Positions 45,535 through 54,858 of a stretch of 64,000 bases of DNA are shown in pieces (position 1 is the stretch's first letter; each line of letters starts with the position of its first letter). Location of the stretch: contig NZ_LNUP01000015.1 in NCBI RefSeq assembly GCF_001512295.1, forward strand, positions 62,001-126,000. Direction: 5' to 3'. This stretch comes from Pseudomonas sp. EpS/L25. GTDB taxonomy: Bacteria; Pseudomonadota; Gammaproteobacteria; Pseudomonadales; Pseudomonadaceae. The translations under genes and the position numbers were made by a program. The notes under the pieces are model-generated. The model worked only from the letters and a program-made list of their open reading frames with translations. It did not search any database and was not told the DNA's origin.

Positions 45535-45657
45535 TCAACGCGGGGACAGCAGTTGCAACACCACGGTCAGCGCCATCAGCAGGCCGAAGGGCGTGAACAC
45601 CGCGGAAAGCAACAGGGACAGCGCCTTGCCGGCGCCGGGACGCGAAATGGTCGGCAT
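45535..45657 (-). CDS. Small predicted membrane protein (40 residues)
   Basis: A 40-residue open frame beginning at an ATG preceded by GAGAGAA at good spacing. The sequence has a basic, polar N-terminus (MPTISRPGAGK) and one long hydrophobic helix (about residues 13-37, ALSLLLSAVFTPFGLLMALT), ending LLSPR. This is the layout of small inner-membrane proteins. It is convergent with the upstream chemoreceptor and separated from it by a strong hairpin. I do not recognise a family. Coding is supported by the RBS, the coherent transmembrane pattern and the clean gene boundaries, not by homology. Confidence 0.5.
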   Translation of the reverse strand: MPTISRPGAGKALSLLLSAVFTPFGLLMALTVVLQLLSPR

Positions 45658-45919
45658 GACGATTCTCTCAAGGCTCGGGAAAGGAGTCGGGAGCCACAGG
45701 GCTCCGTAGGACGAATTGTCCATCAGCCGAGGCACAGCGTCATGTCAAGAAAGCGCAAAGATGCGTAAAGCCCAGCGAGATAAAGCGCTGGGCAGAAGGG
45801 CTAGCCGAGGAGGGTGGGCCCGTGCTTGCCGAAGCTGACCCGGGCGTCAGGGTGGCTTCGGCTCAGCCTTGAGCACTCCTGCGCCGAGCCGGTGGAAGAC
45901 GGCGTCGGCGCAGGGCCCA

Positions 45920-47548
45920 TCAGACGCGGAAGCGCGCCGCCAGGCCGTGGATTTCGCGAGTCAATTCGGCGAGCTGGCGGCTGGAGGTCTCGATCTGGTC
46001 GGCACCGTTCTTGGAGACGGCCGCCAGTTCGCGAATGTTGATCAGGTTGCGATCCACCTCGCGCGCCACCTGGGCCTGTTCCTCGGCGGCGCTGGCGATG
46101 ACCAGGTTGCGCTCGTTGATGTCGCTGATGGCGACGAAGATGTGCTCCAGGCTCTCGCCGGTGCGTTCGGTGGTGCTCAGGGTGGTGCCGGCCAGGGCAT
46201 TGCTGCGCTGGATGGCGGCCACCGCCGAACCGGTACCCGCCTGGATGTTGCCGATCATCTGCTCGATTTCCAGCGTCGATTCGCGGGTACGGTGGGCGAG
46301 GCTGCGCACCTCGTCGGCCACCACGGCGAAACCTCGACCGGCATCGCCGGCGCGAGCGGCCTCGATGGCCGCGTTGAGCGCCAGGAGGTTGGTCTGCTCG
46401 GACACCGCGCGGATCACGTCGAGCACCTTGCCGATCTGATTGGCCTGTTGCGCCAGGTTGGCGATGACGGCCTCGCTTTCGTTGACCGTGGTCTGCATGG
46501 TGTGCAGTTCGTTGAGCACTTGGGACACCTGGCTGCGGCTGCCGGCGGCCAGGCGATCGGATTCGCGGGCGGTGTCGGAGGTGGAGGCGGCATTGCGCGC
46601 CACCTCTTCCACGGCGGTGGTCATTTCCGTCACCGCGGTCACGGCCTGTTCCAACTCCTGTTGCTGCTGGTTGAGGGTGCGATTGCTCTCGGCGGTCACC
46701 TGGCCCAGTTCCTGGGCAGCCGTGTCGAGTTGCTCGGCGGTGCGGTTGAGCTGGGCCAGGGTATCGCGCTGGCTGGTCTGCAGGGTGACCAGGCCGGCGA
46801 ACAGCTGGCCGATCTCGTCATGGCTGCGGACCTCGATGCGTTGGGTGAGGTCGCCAGTGCTCATGGCGGCGAAGTGCTCGCCGGCCTCGCGCAGCGGGGC
46901 CAGCACCCGGCGGGCAATGAACCAGCCGGACAGCACCGCCAGCAGCAGGGTCAGGCCGACCAGCAGCAGGCTGCCGATCTGCGCCTGGAAGACGCGGCTG
47001 TCGGAGGCGGCGAGGGTGGCGGCGATGCGTCCGGTGACCTCGTCGGTGAAGACCTGCCGGGTATTGGCGAAGGCGGCGCTGGCATCCTTGGCGCCGTCGC
47101 TGATGCGAATGTAGCCGGGCAGATCGCCGGCGCGACAGGCGGCGATCTGATTCTCGACGACCGTCCGATAGCCATCGAAGGCCTGCAGCATGGCGTCGAT
47201 CTGCCCGCGCAGCTTGGTCTCGCTGACCGTGACCTGCATGTCGGTGATCAGCTTGCGGGCGATGTCCAGGCGCTCCAGCGCCAGTTTCACGCCCTTCTCG
47301 GCCTTGGCCGGATCGCCGTTGACACGGTCGAGCATGGCGGTATGGGAGTTGGCGCTGGCCCGGCTGATCCAGGTGGCGGCGTTGTTGACCTTGTCCAGCT
47401 GCTCCATGGTCAGACTATCCAGCTCGCGAACCTGCTGGGCGCTGGCCCGGGCGCTGATCCAGCCATAGAGGCAGGCCAGCAGCAGGCAGGCGACGAACAG
47501 GCTGAGCACGCTGTACATCCCGGTACGGATTCTAGTTGTTCTTTGCAT
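45920..47548 (-). CDS. Methyl-accepting chemotaxis protein (TarH-type sensor)
   Basis: A 542-residue chemoreceptor. Helix 1 (about 12-31) leads to a four-helix periplasmic sensor (about 32-190; [28 protein letters not shown] resembles the Tar ligand-binding fold), helix 2 (about 192-210), HAMP ([27 protein letters not shown]), and the conserved tip [35 protein letters not shown]. Its tip region is highly similar to that of the chemoreceptor at 43865, but the sensors differ. Ligand unknown; amino acids are typical for this fold. It is monocistronic. Confidence 0.93.
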   Translation of the reverse strand: MQRTTRIRTGMYSVLSLFVACLLLACLYGWISARASAQQVRELDSLTMEQLDKVNNAATWISRASANSHTAMLDRVNGDPAKAEKGVKLALERLDIARKLITDMQVTVSETKLRGQIDAMLQAFDGYRTVVENQIAACRAGDLPGYIRISDGAKDASAAFANTRQVFTDEVTGRIAATLAASDSRVFQAQIGSLLLVGLTLLLAVLSGWFIARRVLAPLREAGEHFAAMSTGDLTQRIEVRSHDEIGQLFAGLVTLQTSQRDTLAQLNRTAEQLDTAAQELGQVTAESNRTLNQQQQELEQAVTAVTEMTTAVEEVARNAASTSDTARESDRLAAGSRSQVSQVLNELHTMQTTVNESEAVIANLAQQANQIGKVLDVIRAVSEQTNLLALNAAIEAARAGDAGRGFAVVADEVRSLAHRTRESTLEIEQMIGNIQAGTGSAVAAIQRSNALAGTTLSTTERTGESLEHIFVAISDINERNLVIASAAEEQAQVAREVDRNLINIRELAAVSKNGADQIETSSRQLAELTREIHGLAARFRV

Positions 47549-47731
47549 GACTATTTTCCTGGTGACGAAAGCGTGAAGCGCACAATGCGCCTTTTGTATT
47601 ATTTTTCGTCAGCAGAGCGCAGAGCTTGAGCGGGCGTCGACAGCCAAGGGCCAGTCGGTAGCAGTAAGGGGCTGAAGAGTCGTCGGATATCCAGGAGCGA
47701 TAGGGCCCGACGAACGCCGGGCCCGGAGGGA

Positions 47732-48256
47732 TCAGGACAGCGGGGTGAACTGGATGACCTCGACCCAGTAGCCGTCGGGGTCCTTGATGAAGGCGATTTC
47801 CTTCATGCTGCCGTCGGTCAGGCGCTTTTGGAAGGCCACGCCCAGCTGTTCGAAGCGTTCGCAGGCGGCGCGGATGTCCGGGACCGCCACGCAGGTATGA
47901 CCGAAGCCGCGCGGATCGCTGTTGCCGTTGTGATAGCTGAATTCGGCGTCGTTCTCGGTACCGTGGTTGTGGGTCAGCTCGAGGATGCCCGGGGTGGACT
48001 TGCGCCAGCGCTGGCGGGCTTCCGGATCAGCCGGCACCTGGTTGCGATCGACCAGGGCGAGGAAGGTCAGGCTGAACTTGGCATCGGGAAAGTCCTTGTG
48101 GTCGACCACGGTGAAGCCCAGCACGCGGGTATAGAAATCCAGAGAGGTTTCCAGGTTCTTGACCCGCAGCATGGTGTGGTTGAAGACGAACTCCCGGGTG
48201 GCGGCGTCCGGCTGGGCGGTCACGCCCGGCAGCTTATCGAATTGGCTCAGCGACAT
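47732..48256 (-). CDS. gloA: Lactoylglutathione lyase (glyoxalase I)
   Basis: A 174-residue metalloenzyme converting the hemithioacetal of methylglyoxal and glutathione to S-lactoylglutathione. The four metal ligands of glyoxalase I can be placed: His in FNHTMLRVKN, Glu in GILELTHNHGTE, His in GFGHTCVAVPD, Glu in GYWVEVIQF. Length around 175 fits the longer, eukaryote-like class found in pseudomonads, which is usually zinc-dependent. AGGAGAATCC lies upstream of the ATG. Confidence 0.95.
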   Translation of the reverse strand: MSLSQFDKLPGVTAQPDAATREFVFNHTMLRVKNLETSLDFYTRVLGFTVVDHKDFPDAKFSLTFLALVDRNQVPADPEARQRWRKSTPGILELTHNHGTENDAEFSYHNGNSDPRGFGHTCVAVPDIRAACERFEQLGVAFQKRLTDGSMKEIAFIKDPDGYWVEVIQFTPLS

Positions 48257-48488
48257 CAGGATTCTCCTGTGAGGGTGTGGAAATTGGAGAGGCGACCCTG
48301 CGCAACGTTCCCGCCAGGGTGGTCGCTCACGAAAAGGGTGGGAAGTCTAAAGGCTCCTGCGGCCGGCGCCCAAACACGCTTGGATACCTTTAGCCGCTGC
48401 GCTGTGCGACGAATGGTCGAAACCACCCGGCTAGAGCCGCAGTCGGATTTTACAAGCGCACTGCCTGTGCGATCCCAAGGAGACTGAT

Positions 48489-48680
48489 ATGAGCAGCACC
48501 AGCGACAAGATCAAGGGTACCGCCAAAGAAGTGGCCGGCAAGATCAAGCAAGGCGTCGGCGAAGCCACCGACAATTCGCGCATGAAAGGCGAAGGTCGTG
48601 CCCAGGAAGCCGAAGGCAAACTGCAGAAGAACGTCGGCAAAGGCAAGGACGCGATCAAGAACACCATCGATCGCGCCTGA
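48489..48680 (+). CDS. CsbD-like stress response protein
   Basis: A 63-residue, highly charged, cysteine-free protein (SSTSDKIKGTAKEVAGKIKQ, GEATDNSRMKGEGRAQEAEG, KLQKNVGKGKDAIK). The KGTAKEVAGK and EGKLQKNVGK pattern defines the CsbD family, stress-induced small proteins of unknown molecular role (the Bacillus member is sigma-B dependent). The ATG at 48489 follows AAGGAGACTGAT. A strong intrinsic terminator follows, so it is a single-gene unit. Confidence 0.92.
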   Translation: MSSTSDKIKGTAKEVAGKIKQGVGEATDNSRMKGEGRAQEAEGKLQKNVGKGKDAIKNTIDRA

Positions 48681-48698
48681 TCCCAGCCATTCTGAAAG

Positions 48699-48725
48699 GG
48701 CCGCCTGCGGGCGGCCTTTTCTTTT
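48699..48725 (+). terminator. Rho-independent terminator of csbD-like gene
   Basis: GGCCGCC at 48699-48705 pairs with GGCGGCC at 48710-48716 around TGCG, followed by TTTTCTTTT. AAA lies before the stem, so it could also work for the convergent GST gene. Confidence 0.85.
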
Positions 48726-48730
48726 GCCCG

Positions 48731-49462
48731 TCAGGCCGGGTCCAGCTCTGGATAATGCCGGAAGATGCCGTTTTCGCTGAACGGCAGGCGGCGCGGCGAG
48801 GCGAGATAGGTGGCGATGTTGGGCAGGGTCGCCACGCGCTCGGCCACGCCCAGTACCCGGGGAATCTCCGGCGTCAGGCGGCGCATGGCGTTGGGGAAGG
48901 CGTAGGTCAGGCCGGCCACTACCTGGAAGAGCGACAGGTCGACGTAGGAGCGGCGGTCGCCCACCAGCCAGGTGTCGCCGGCCGGGTTGTAGCCCAGCAC
49001 CCGCTCGAAGTAGCTCAGGTAGGTGCGGATGCGCTCGCCGGCGAAGGCCTTGGCGCGCCGCCGCGCTTCCTCCTGCTGCTCTTCATAGGTGAGGGAGATG
49101 GCCACCGGATGATGGACGTCATGGGCCTCGGCGGTGAGATCGGTGATGGTCAGCTGCAGGCCGTGGACCCAGAACTGCGATTCCTCGTCGGCCGGCACCA
49201 GATCCAGGCGCGGGCCCAGGTACTGGAGGATGTTGGCGACGTGGGAGACCATCTCGTCGCCGGCTTTCAAGAAGGGCGGGGCGAAGGGCGGGCGGCGGGT
49301 CTTCTTGCCCTGCAGGTAGTCCTCCACGGCCGCTACGCCGAGGCCTTCGCCCTCCGGCGCATTGCCGACATCGAGATAGTCGGCGCCAGCCTCCTCGAGC
49401 GCCAGCCGGACGAATTCGCCGCGGCCCTGGATGCTGGGCCAGTAGTGCAGTTCGTAACGCAT
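48731..49462 (-). CDS. Glutathione S-transferase family protein
   Basis: A 243-residue protein with an N-terminal thioredoxin-like GST domain (MRYELHYWPSIQGRGEFVRLALEEAGADY, with the Tyr/Trp and Arg layout of sigma/pi-like classes) and a C-terminal helical domain (about 95-230; DTWLVGDRRSYVDLSLFQVVAGL, with the conserved N-capping-type segment). An insertion of about 25 residues (EGLGVAAVEDYLQGKKTRRP) between strands is longer than in classic GSTs. Likely role: glutathione conjugation or detoxification; substrate unknown. It is convergent with the csbD-like gene. Confidence 0.85.
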   Translation of the reverse strand: MRYELHYWPSIQGRGEFVRLALEEAGADYLDVGNAPEGEGLGVAAVEDYLQGKKTRRPPFAPPFLKAGDEMVSHVANILQYLGPRLDLVPADEESQFWVHGLQLTITDLTAEAHDVHHPVAISLTYEEQQEEARRRAKAFAGERIRTYLSYFERVLGYNPAGDTWLVGDRRSYVDLSLFQVVAGLTYAFPNAMRRLTPEIPRVLGVAERVATLPNIATYLASPRRLPFSENGIFRHYPELDPA

Positions 49463-49620
49463 GGGAACCTCCGTCGTCTGCCAGATTTACGGATCCAGGA
49501 GTCGTGACCCTCGGGTCGGTTCGAAGGTTTGCCCGCCGCACGCCTTTCACGACGAAGCGCACAACCAATTCCCATCCCTGAGACTCCTATCAACCAGCGG
49601 CTGGTCATGAGGACGGTGGG

Positions 49621-50727
49621 ATGACGGGGCAACAACGGGCGGACGGTTCCATGCGCATAGGCATTCTTACCCACGTGAAACATCCGGTCCGGCAGCCCTT
49701 CGCCGGCGGCCTCGAGGCCTTCACCTACGACATCACCCTGCAATTGCGCGAGCGCGGCCATGCGGTGACCCTGTTCGCCAGCTCCGCCTCGGCGCCCGAG
49801 CTGGAGGTAGTGCCCATCCTCGACGACGGCAACTACGGCGCGGATGGCTGCCGGCGCAAGCGCAACGTGCTCAGCTCCGAGTATCTCGACGAGCACCACG
49901 GCTATCTCGACTGCATGCAGCGCATCGATGGCTACGGCTTCGACGTCGTCTTCAACAATTCCCTGCACTACGTGCCGGTGACCATGTCCGGGCTGATCCG
50001 CACCCCCATGCTCACCGTGCTGCACACCCCGCCGTTCTTCGAGCTGATCAACGCCATCGGTGAGCTGCATCGGCGCGGTGGCGGCCATTACTGCACCGTC
50101 TCCCAGGCCAATGCGGACAGCTGGGCGCAGCTGGCGCCAGGCTGCCACGTGATTCCCAACGGCATCGATCTCGCCGCCTGGCGTCCGGGCAGCGCGCCGA
50201 TTGGCGAGCATGCCCTCTGGTTCGGTCGCCTGGTGCCCGACAAGGGCCCGCACCTGGCACTGGACGCCGCCCGCGAGGCGGGCGTGCCGCTGCGCCTCGC
50301 GGGCCAGGCCACCGACGAGCGCTACTTTCGCCAGGAGATCGAGGCGCGGCTCGGCGAGCAGGCGGTCTATCTCGGCCACCTGGACCGCACTGCCCTGGCC
50401 GCCGAGGTGGCCCAGGCGCGGGCCTGCCTGGTCACCCCCTGCTGGGACGAACCCTTCGGCCTGATCGTCGCCGAGGCCCTGGCCTGTGGCACGCCGGTCG
50501 CCGCCATCGCCCGGGGGGCGTTGCCCGAGCTGCTCACCGCCGAGACCGGCGCTCTGGCCCCGCCCGGCGACGTGCCGGCCCTGGCGGCGGCGCTGCGCGA
50601 GGCCCTGTCGCTGTCCCGCGAGGCGTGCCGGGCGCGGGCCGAGGCCCAGTGGAGCCATCGGCTGATGATCGACCGCTACGAGCGCCTGCTCGCCGATGTC
50701 GCCGCCGGCAGGGTGGCCCGTGGCTGA
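49621..50727 (+). CDS. Glycosyltransferase family 4 protein
   Basis: A 368-residue GT-B transferase. The N-terminal domain opens MRIGILTHVKHPVRQPFAGGLEAFTYDITLQLRERGHAVTLF, with the GGLE loop of GT4 enzymes. The C-terminal donor domain has WFGRLVPDKGPHLALDAAREAGVPLRLAG, YLGHLDR and the E-x7-E motif region CWDEPFGLIVAEALACGTPVAA. It transfers a sugar from an NDP donor with retention, in the cytoplasm. ATG 49621 has GAGG eight bases upstream; ATG 49651 is an alternative. It is the first of three overlapping glycosyltransferase genes, so they probably build one glycan or glycolipid. Acceptor unknown. Confidence 0.88.
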   Translation: MTGQQRADGSMRIGILTHVKHPVRQPFAGGLEAFTYDITLQLRERGHAVTLFASSASAPELEVVPILDDGNYGADGCRRKRNVLSSEYLDEHHGYLDCMQRIDGYGFDVVFNNSLHYVPVTMSGLIRTPMLTVLHTPPFFELINAIGELHRRGGGHYCTVSQANADSWAQLAPGCHVIPNGIDLAAWRPGSAPIGEHALWFGRLVPDKGPHLALDAAREAGVPLRLAGQATDERYFRQEIEARLGEQAVYLGHLDRTALAAEVAQARACLVTPCWDEPFGLIVAEALACGTPVAAIARGALPELLTAETGALAPPGDVPALAAALREALSLSREACRARAEAQWSHRLMIDRYERLLADVAAGRVARG

Positions 50728-51757
50728 GCTGAACATCGGTTACTACGCCCACCACCACGGTGCCGGCCACGTGACCCGCGCCCTGGCCATCGCCGCGGCC
50801 TTCGATGGCCCCCTGACCCTGTTCGGCAGTCGACTGCCCGAGCAGGCGGACCTGCCCAACGTCCAGCTCTGCCACTTGCCGGTCGACGTGGCGCCGGGCG
50901 TCGAGGGCGAAGCCTTCGCCTGCCTGCACTATGCCCCGCTGGGGGTGGCGGGGTTGCGCGAGCGCATGGGGCTGCTGGTGGACTGGTTCCGCCACGCCTG
51001 GCCCTGCCTGCTGGTGGTGGACGTCTCGGTGGAAGTGGCGCTATTGGCCCGCCTGTGCGGCGTGCCGACGATCTATCTGCGCCAGCGTGGCAGCCGCTTC
51101 GACGCGGCCCACGAACTGGCCTATGCCTGTGCCAGCCGCCTGCTGGCGCCCTATCCCGAGTGCCTGGAAGAACCTGGCACCCCGGGCACCTGGCGGGCCA
51201 AGACCTGCTATGCCGGCAGCCTGTCGCGCTATGCCGGGCAGGTACCTGCGATGGCGCGGGAGCCCGGCACGGTCACTGTCATCGCCGGTCATGGCGGCAC
51301 GGCCTTCAGCCGCGCGCGCCTGGCCGCCGCCGCGCAGAGCTGCCCGGACTGGCGCTGGACGGTGCTGGGCCCGATAGCGGAGGACGCCACCCTGGCGCCG
51401 GTCAACCTGACGTTCGCCGGTAGCGTCGCCGATCCCGCACCCTGGCTGGCGAGTGCCGAAGTGGTGGTGGGCTCGGCCGGTGACAGCCTGGTGGCGGAAC
51501 TGGCCGACCTGCGCTGTCGCTTCGTTTGCCTGCCCGACGCCCGGCCCTTCGATGAGCAACTATCCACGGGCCGCCTGCTGGCCGCCCAGGGCTTGGCCGT
51601 CACTCGCGAACGCTGGCCGGCAGCGCAGGACTGGCCCGGCTTGTTGGCCCAGGCGCGCCACCTCGACCCGGAACGCTGGGTGGCCGTAAGCGACGGCGAA
51701 GGCGCTCGCCGCGCCGCCGCCTGTATTCAGGCCGTCGCTCGGGAGGTGCTGGCATGA
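50720..51757 (+). CDS. Glycosyltransferase, GT-B fold (MurG/GT28-like)
   Basis: A 345-residue protein opening AELNIGYYAHHHGAGHVTRALAIAAAF, the N-terminal G-x-G-H-xx-R motif of GT28-like enzymes (compare MurG and MGDG synthases). The C-terminal half has VTVIAGHGGTAFSRARLAAAA, FAGSVADPAPWLASAEVVVGSAGDSLVAEL and a final segment typical of the donor site. I chose the GTG at 50720 with AGGGTGG upstream, overlapping the previous gene by eight bases; an ATG at 50696 is possible but lacks an RBS. The next gene overlaps by four bases (ATGA), giving a tightly coupled operon. Donor and acceptor unknown. Confidence 0.78.
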   Translation: MAELNIGYYAHHHGAGHVTRALAIAAAFDGPLTLFGSRLPEQADLPNVQLCHLPVDVAPGVEGEAFACLHYAPLGVAGLRERMGLLVDWFRHAWPCLLVVDVSVEVALLARLCGVPTIYLRQRGSRFDAAHELAYACASRLLAPYPECLEEPGTPGTWRAKTCYAGSLSRYAGQVPAMAREPGTVTVIAGHGGTAFSRARLAAAAQSCPDWRWTVLGPIAEDATLAPVNLTFAGSVADPAPWLASAEVVVGSAGDSLVAELADLRCRFVCLPDARPFDEQLSTGRLLAAQGLAVTRERWPAAQDWPGLLAQARHLDPERWVAVSDGEGARRAAACIQAVAREVLA

Positions 51758-52596
51758 TCGTGCTGACCCTGGTCCATGATCGCGAACGGCAACTGGCCAA
51801 CCTGATCCGCGGCCTGGAGCTGGCCCCGACGCCCCCGGCCGCCCTGGTGGTGGTGCAGATGAACGAGCCGGCGCGGGTTCTGCACAGTCCGCGCTTTCCG
51901 ATCCAGGTGCTCGGCGTCGAGGATGACGGCATCCTGCCCCTGGCCGCCGCGCGCAATGCCGCCGTGGCCGCCGCACCGGGGGAGGAACTGGTGTTTCTCG
52001 ATGTGGACTGCATTCCAGCACCGGAACTGCTGGACGCCTATCGCCAGGCCCTGCAGGTGCGGCCAGCGGCGTTGCACCAGGGCTTCGTTCATTACCTGCC
52101 AGCCGGTGTCGCAGAGGGTAGCTGGACGCCGGAGGCGCTGCTCGCCACTGGCGTCGTCCATCCGCTGCATCGGGATCGTCCAGCTGGAGAGGCGATTCCC
52201 CATCCGCTGTTCTGGTCGCTGAATTTCGCCTGCACCCGTGCCACCTTTCAGCGTATCGGCGGCTTCGATGAAGGCTATCGCGGCTATGGCGGCGAGGATA
52301 CCGACTTCGCCTTTCGCGCCTGCGCAGCGGCGGTGCCCGTCTACCAGGCCGAGGCGCGCGCCTTCCACCAGTACCATCCCACCTACCATCCGCCGCTCAA
52401 CCACTTCACCAGCATCCTGGCGAACGCCCGGCGCTTCCACGGGCGCTGGGGACTTTGGCCCATGGACGGCTGGCTGCATGAATTCGCTGCCGCCGGCTAC
52501 ATCCACTTCGACGAAAGCCGCGGGATAGAAGAAAGGCGAATGCCCAGCGCCGCCGAGATCGCCGCCTGCCGGGACGCCTCCGGCTCCGGCTTCTGA
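51754..52596 (+). CDS. Glycosyltransferase family 2 (galactosyltransferase-like)
   Basis: A 280-residue GT-A transferase. VLTLVHDRERQLANLIRGL opens the nucleotide-binding fold. EELVFLDVDCIPAPELL contains the DxD metal motif (around residue 90). FWSLNFACTRATFQRIGGFDEGYRGYGGEDTDFAFRA is the Glyco_transf_7C-type acceptor/donor block with the GGED catalytic region. Such domains occur in chondroitin-polymerase-like and galactosyltransferase enzymes. The start overlaps the preceding stop as ATGA. With the two upstream GT-B enzymes it forms a three-gene transferase unit with no sugar-nucleotide synthesis genes nearby. Confidence 0.87.
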   Translation: MIVLTLVHDRERQLANLIRGLELAPTPPAALVVVQMNEPARVLHSPRFPIQVLGVEDDGILPLAAARNAAVAAAPGEELVFLDVDCIPAPELLDAYRQALQVRPAALHQGFVHYLPAGVAEGSWTPEALLATGVVHPLHRDRPAGEAIPHPLFWSLNFACTRATFQRIGGFDEGYRGYGGEDTDFAFRACAAAVPVYQAEARAFHQYHPTYHPPLNHFTSILANARRFHGRWGLWPMDGWLHEFAAAGYIHFDESRGIEERRMPSAAEIAACRDASGSGF

Positions 52597-52674
52597 AGCC
52601 GGCGCGCAACCAACCGGGCCCGTGCGACTCTGAAGGTAGGCATCCCTTTCGAGGAACGTACGTCAGGAGCCGCC

Positions 52675-53649
52675 ATGTCCTTGTTCGCCTTCAGCCTGCG
52701 CGGCGTTTCGCCGTTCACCCTCATCAAGCGTGCCGTCCAGGAATTCGTCGCCGACGACATGCCCACCTATGCGGCCGCCCTGGCCTACCAGATGCTGTTC
52801 TCGCTGTTTCCCTTCTTGCTGTTCCTGATCGCCCTGATCGGCTTCCTGCACCTGCCGGACTTCTTCACCTTCCTGCGCGAACAGGCCGCCTACCTGCTGC
52901 CGACCAGTGCGCTGGACACCGTCAATCCCATCATCGACCAGTTGCAGACGCAGAAGGGCGGTTTGCTGTCCTTCAGTATCATCATCGCCCTCTGGTCCGC
53001 CTCCGGCGGCTTCCGCTCGCTGATGACCGCCATGAACAGCGCCTACGACGTGGTGGAAAGTCGCCCGGCCTGGAAGCGTATCCCCCTGTCGGTGCTGCAC
53101 ACCATCGGCCTGGCCGGCTTGCTGCTCAGCGCTGCGGCGTTGATGGTGCTCGGGCCCCAGGTGATGAATTGGCTGGCCGCCTATGTCGGCCTGGAAGACT
53201 ACATGGTGACCCTCTGGGCGCTGATCCGCTGGCCCTTGGCGGTGTTCCTGCTGATGATCGCGGTGGCGGCGCTCTACTACGTCACCCCGGACGTGAAGCA
53301 GAGCTTTCGCTTCATCACCCCCGGCTCGGCGCTGGCGGTTGTGGTCTGGATCCTGGCGTCCCTGGGCTTTGGCTACTACGTGCAGAACTTCGCCAACTAC
53401 AACGCCACCTACGGCAGTATCGGCGCCATCATCGTGCTGCTGCTGTACTTCTACATTTCCTCGGCGGTGCTGCTGTTCGGCGCGGAGATCAATGCCGTGA
53501 TCGAACACCACAGCGACGACGGCAAGGACAAGGGCGAGAAGACCCCGGGTGATGGTGGCGTGGAAGCCGACGAGGAACTCCAGGCCGCTCAGGACGAGGG
53601 GGTGGTGGGAGATGCGCGGGTGGTGCAGCGCCCGAACGGCCAGGCCTGA
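52675..53649 (+). CDS. YihY/BrkB family inner-membrane protein
   Basis: A 324-residue membrane protein with about six helices. The family signature includes YAAALAYQMLFSLFPFLLFLIALIGF, a mid-region ALWSASGGFRSLMTAMNSAYDV, and YVQNFANYNATYGSIGAIIVLLLYFYISSAVLLFGAEINAV near the end. The polar C-terminal tail (about 282-324) is charged and variable. The family is often misnamed ribonuclease BN; its function is not established, although envelope roles have been suggested. It starts 78 bases after the glycosyltransferase genes on the same strand and could be transcribed with them. CAGGAGCC precedes the ATG. Confidence 0.88.
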   Translation: MSLFAFSLRGVSPFTLIKRAVQEFVADDMPTYAAALAYQMLFSLFPFLLFLIALIGFLHLPDFFTFLREQAAYLLPTSALDTVNPIIDQLQTQKGGLLSFSIIIALWSASGGFRSLMTAMNSAYDVVESRPAWKRIPLSVLHTIGLAGLLLSAAALMVLGPQVMNWLAAYVGLEDYMVTLWALIRWPLAVFLLMIAVAALYYVTPDVKQSFRFITPGSALAVVVWILASLGFGYYVQNFANYNATYGSIGAIIVLLLYFYISSAVLLFGAEINAVIEHHSDDGKDKGEKTPGDGGVEADEELQAAQDEGVVGDARVVQRPNGQA

Positions 53650-53701
53650 GGCAGGGTGGATGACGGCGCAGCCTCATCCACCTCTCACCTGCGACCTTGG
53701 C

Positions 53702-53816
53702 TGTGGAAAACGCTAGTCGGTTTTTCACCCTGCGGGTCTGGATGCATGGTTCATCGCGACCATGGGCCGTTCCTGCAAAACCGTCAAGCTCTGTAGGAGC
53801 GGCCCATGGCCGCGAT
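53702..53816. repeat. REP-like compound element (locus 3)
   Basis: A GTGGAAAACGCTAGTCGG...TTTTTCAC hairpin (53702-53727) is followed by inverted REP arms ATCGCGACCATGGGCC (53753-53768) and GGCCCATGGCCGCGAT (53801-53816), with TCCTGCA/TGTAGGA inside. Both modules also occur at locus 2. It lies between convergent yihY-like and gpmA genes. Confidence 0.8.
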
Positions 53817-53835
53817 GAAAGAGAACGAAGACGCC

Positions 53836-54582
53836 CTACTTCGCCTTGCCCTGATTGGCCACGGCGGCCATCTTGGCGGCGACCTCGTCCGGGTCGGCCA
53901 GGTAGTAGTGCTTGGTGGGCTTCAAGTTCTCGTCGAACTCGTACACCAGCGGCACACCGTTGGGGATGTTGAGGCCGACGATGTCGCTGTCGGAGATGTT
54001 GTCCAGGTACTTGATCAGGGCGCGCATGGAATTGCCATGGGCGACCACCAGCACGCGCTGGCCGCTACGGATGGCCGGGGCCAGGACCTCGTTCCAGTAG
54101 GGCAGGACGCGCTCGACGCAGTCCTTGAGGCACTCGGTGCGCGGCACCTGATCCAGCGACAGACCGGCGTAGCGCGGATCGGCGGCCAGGGCCTTTTGCT
54201 CCTCGACGCTCTGCTCGGGCGGCGGCACGTCGTAGCTGCGACGCCACACCAGCACCTGCTCCTCGCCGTACTTGGCGGCGGTCTCGGATTTGTTCAGCCC
54301 GGTCAGGCCGCCATAATGCCGCTCGTTGAGGCGCCAGTCGCTCACCACCGGCAGCCACATCTGGTCCATGCCTTCCTGCACGTGCCACAGGGTCCGCACG
54401 GCGCGTTTGAGCACCGAGACATGGGCCACGTCGAACAGGAATCCGGCGTCCTTGAGGGCCTTGCCGCCCTCGTGAGCCTCGCGAATCCCCTGTTCGGTCA
54501 GATCCACATCCGCCCAGCCACTGAAGCGGTTTTCCAGGTTCCATGCCGACTGGCCATGGCGGATGAATACGACTTGCGACAT
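53836..54582 (-). CDS. gpmA: 2,3-bisphosphoglycerate-dependent phosphoglycerate mutase
   Basis: A 248-residue glycolytic enzyme interconverting 3- and 2-phosphoglycerate. The catalytic phosphohistidine lies in [20 protein letters not shown] (His9). [18 protein letters not shown] supplies the Glu and His of the active site, and [21 protein letters not shown] the second His. Length and C-terminus ([18 protein letters not shown]) match the dPGM class. The ATG at 54582 follows GGAGGTCGC; longer readings add residues not found in the family. It is monocistronic, with a REP-like element downstream and repeat copy E upstream. Confidence 0.95.
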   Translation of the reverse strand: MSQVVFIRHGQSAWNLENRFSGWADVDLTEQGIREAHEGGKALKDAGFLFDVAHVSVLKRAVRTLWHVQEGMDQMWLPVVSDWRLNERHYGGLTGLNKSETAAKYGEEQVLVWRRSYDVPPPEQSVEEQKALAADPRYAGLSLDQVPRTECLKDCVERVLPYWNEVLAPAIRSGQRVLVVAHGNSMRALIKYLDNISDSDIVGLNIPNGVPLVYEFDENLKPTKHYYLADPDEVAAKMAAVANQGKAK

Positions 54583-54709
54583 GCGACCTCCATCTTGGGA
54601 TTCATTGTTTGGCTCACGCCTACGCGAAGCTGTGCCAAACATACCGCAGATGGAGGCTGCCGGCATCGGCGTCACGGAAACCGTGACATATCCGGCACTC
54701 GTAACGCGT

Positions 54710-54858
54710 CTTAAAACCTGTTTACGATCTCCTGGCCGTCGGCCATACGGCCTTAAAAACAGCTTCGGAATGCTCATCTACAACGTGTAAACGGCGCTTC
54801 CTCAGCTGTTTTGGCCTTGCCTGGCTCCAGTCCAAAAGATCGTAAACATGTTCTTAAG
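54710..54858. repeat. Palindromic intergenic element, copy E (short, diverged)
   Basis: About 149 bp. Termini CTTAAAACCTGTTTACGATC and, as complement, CTTAAGAACATGTTTACGAT match each other and the other copies. The interior keeps GCCGTCGGCCATACGGC and ACAACGTGTAAAC but is shorter. The right terminus contains the TAA stop (54854-54856) of the 75-residue gene. It is the most diverged of the five copies. Confidence 0.75.

Noticed and set aside
53836-54777. Longer gpmA reading starting at about 54777
   Set aside because: The added N-terminal residues run through repeat copy E and are not found in phosphoglycerate mutases; the start at 54582 has a good RBS.
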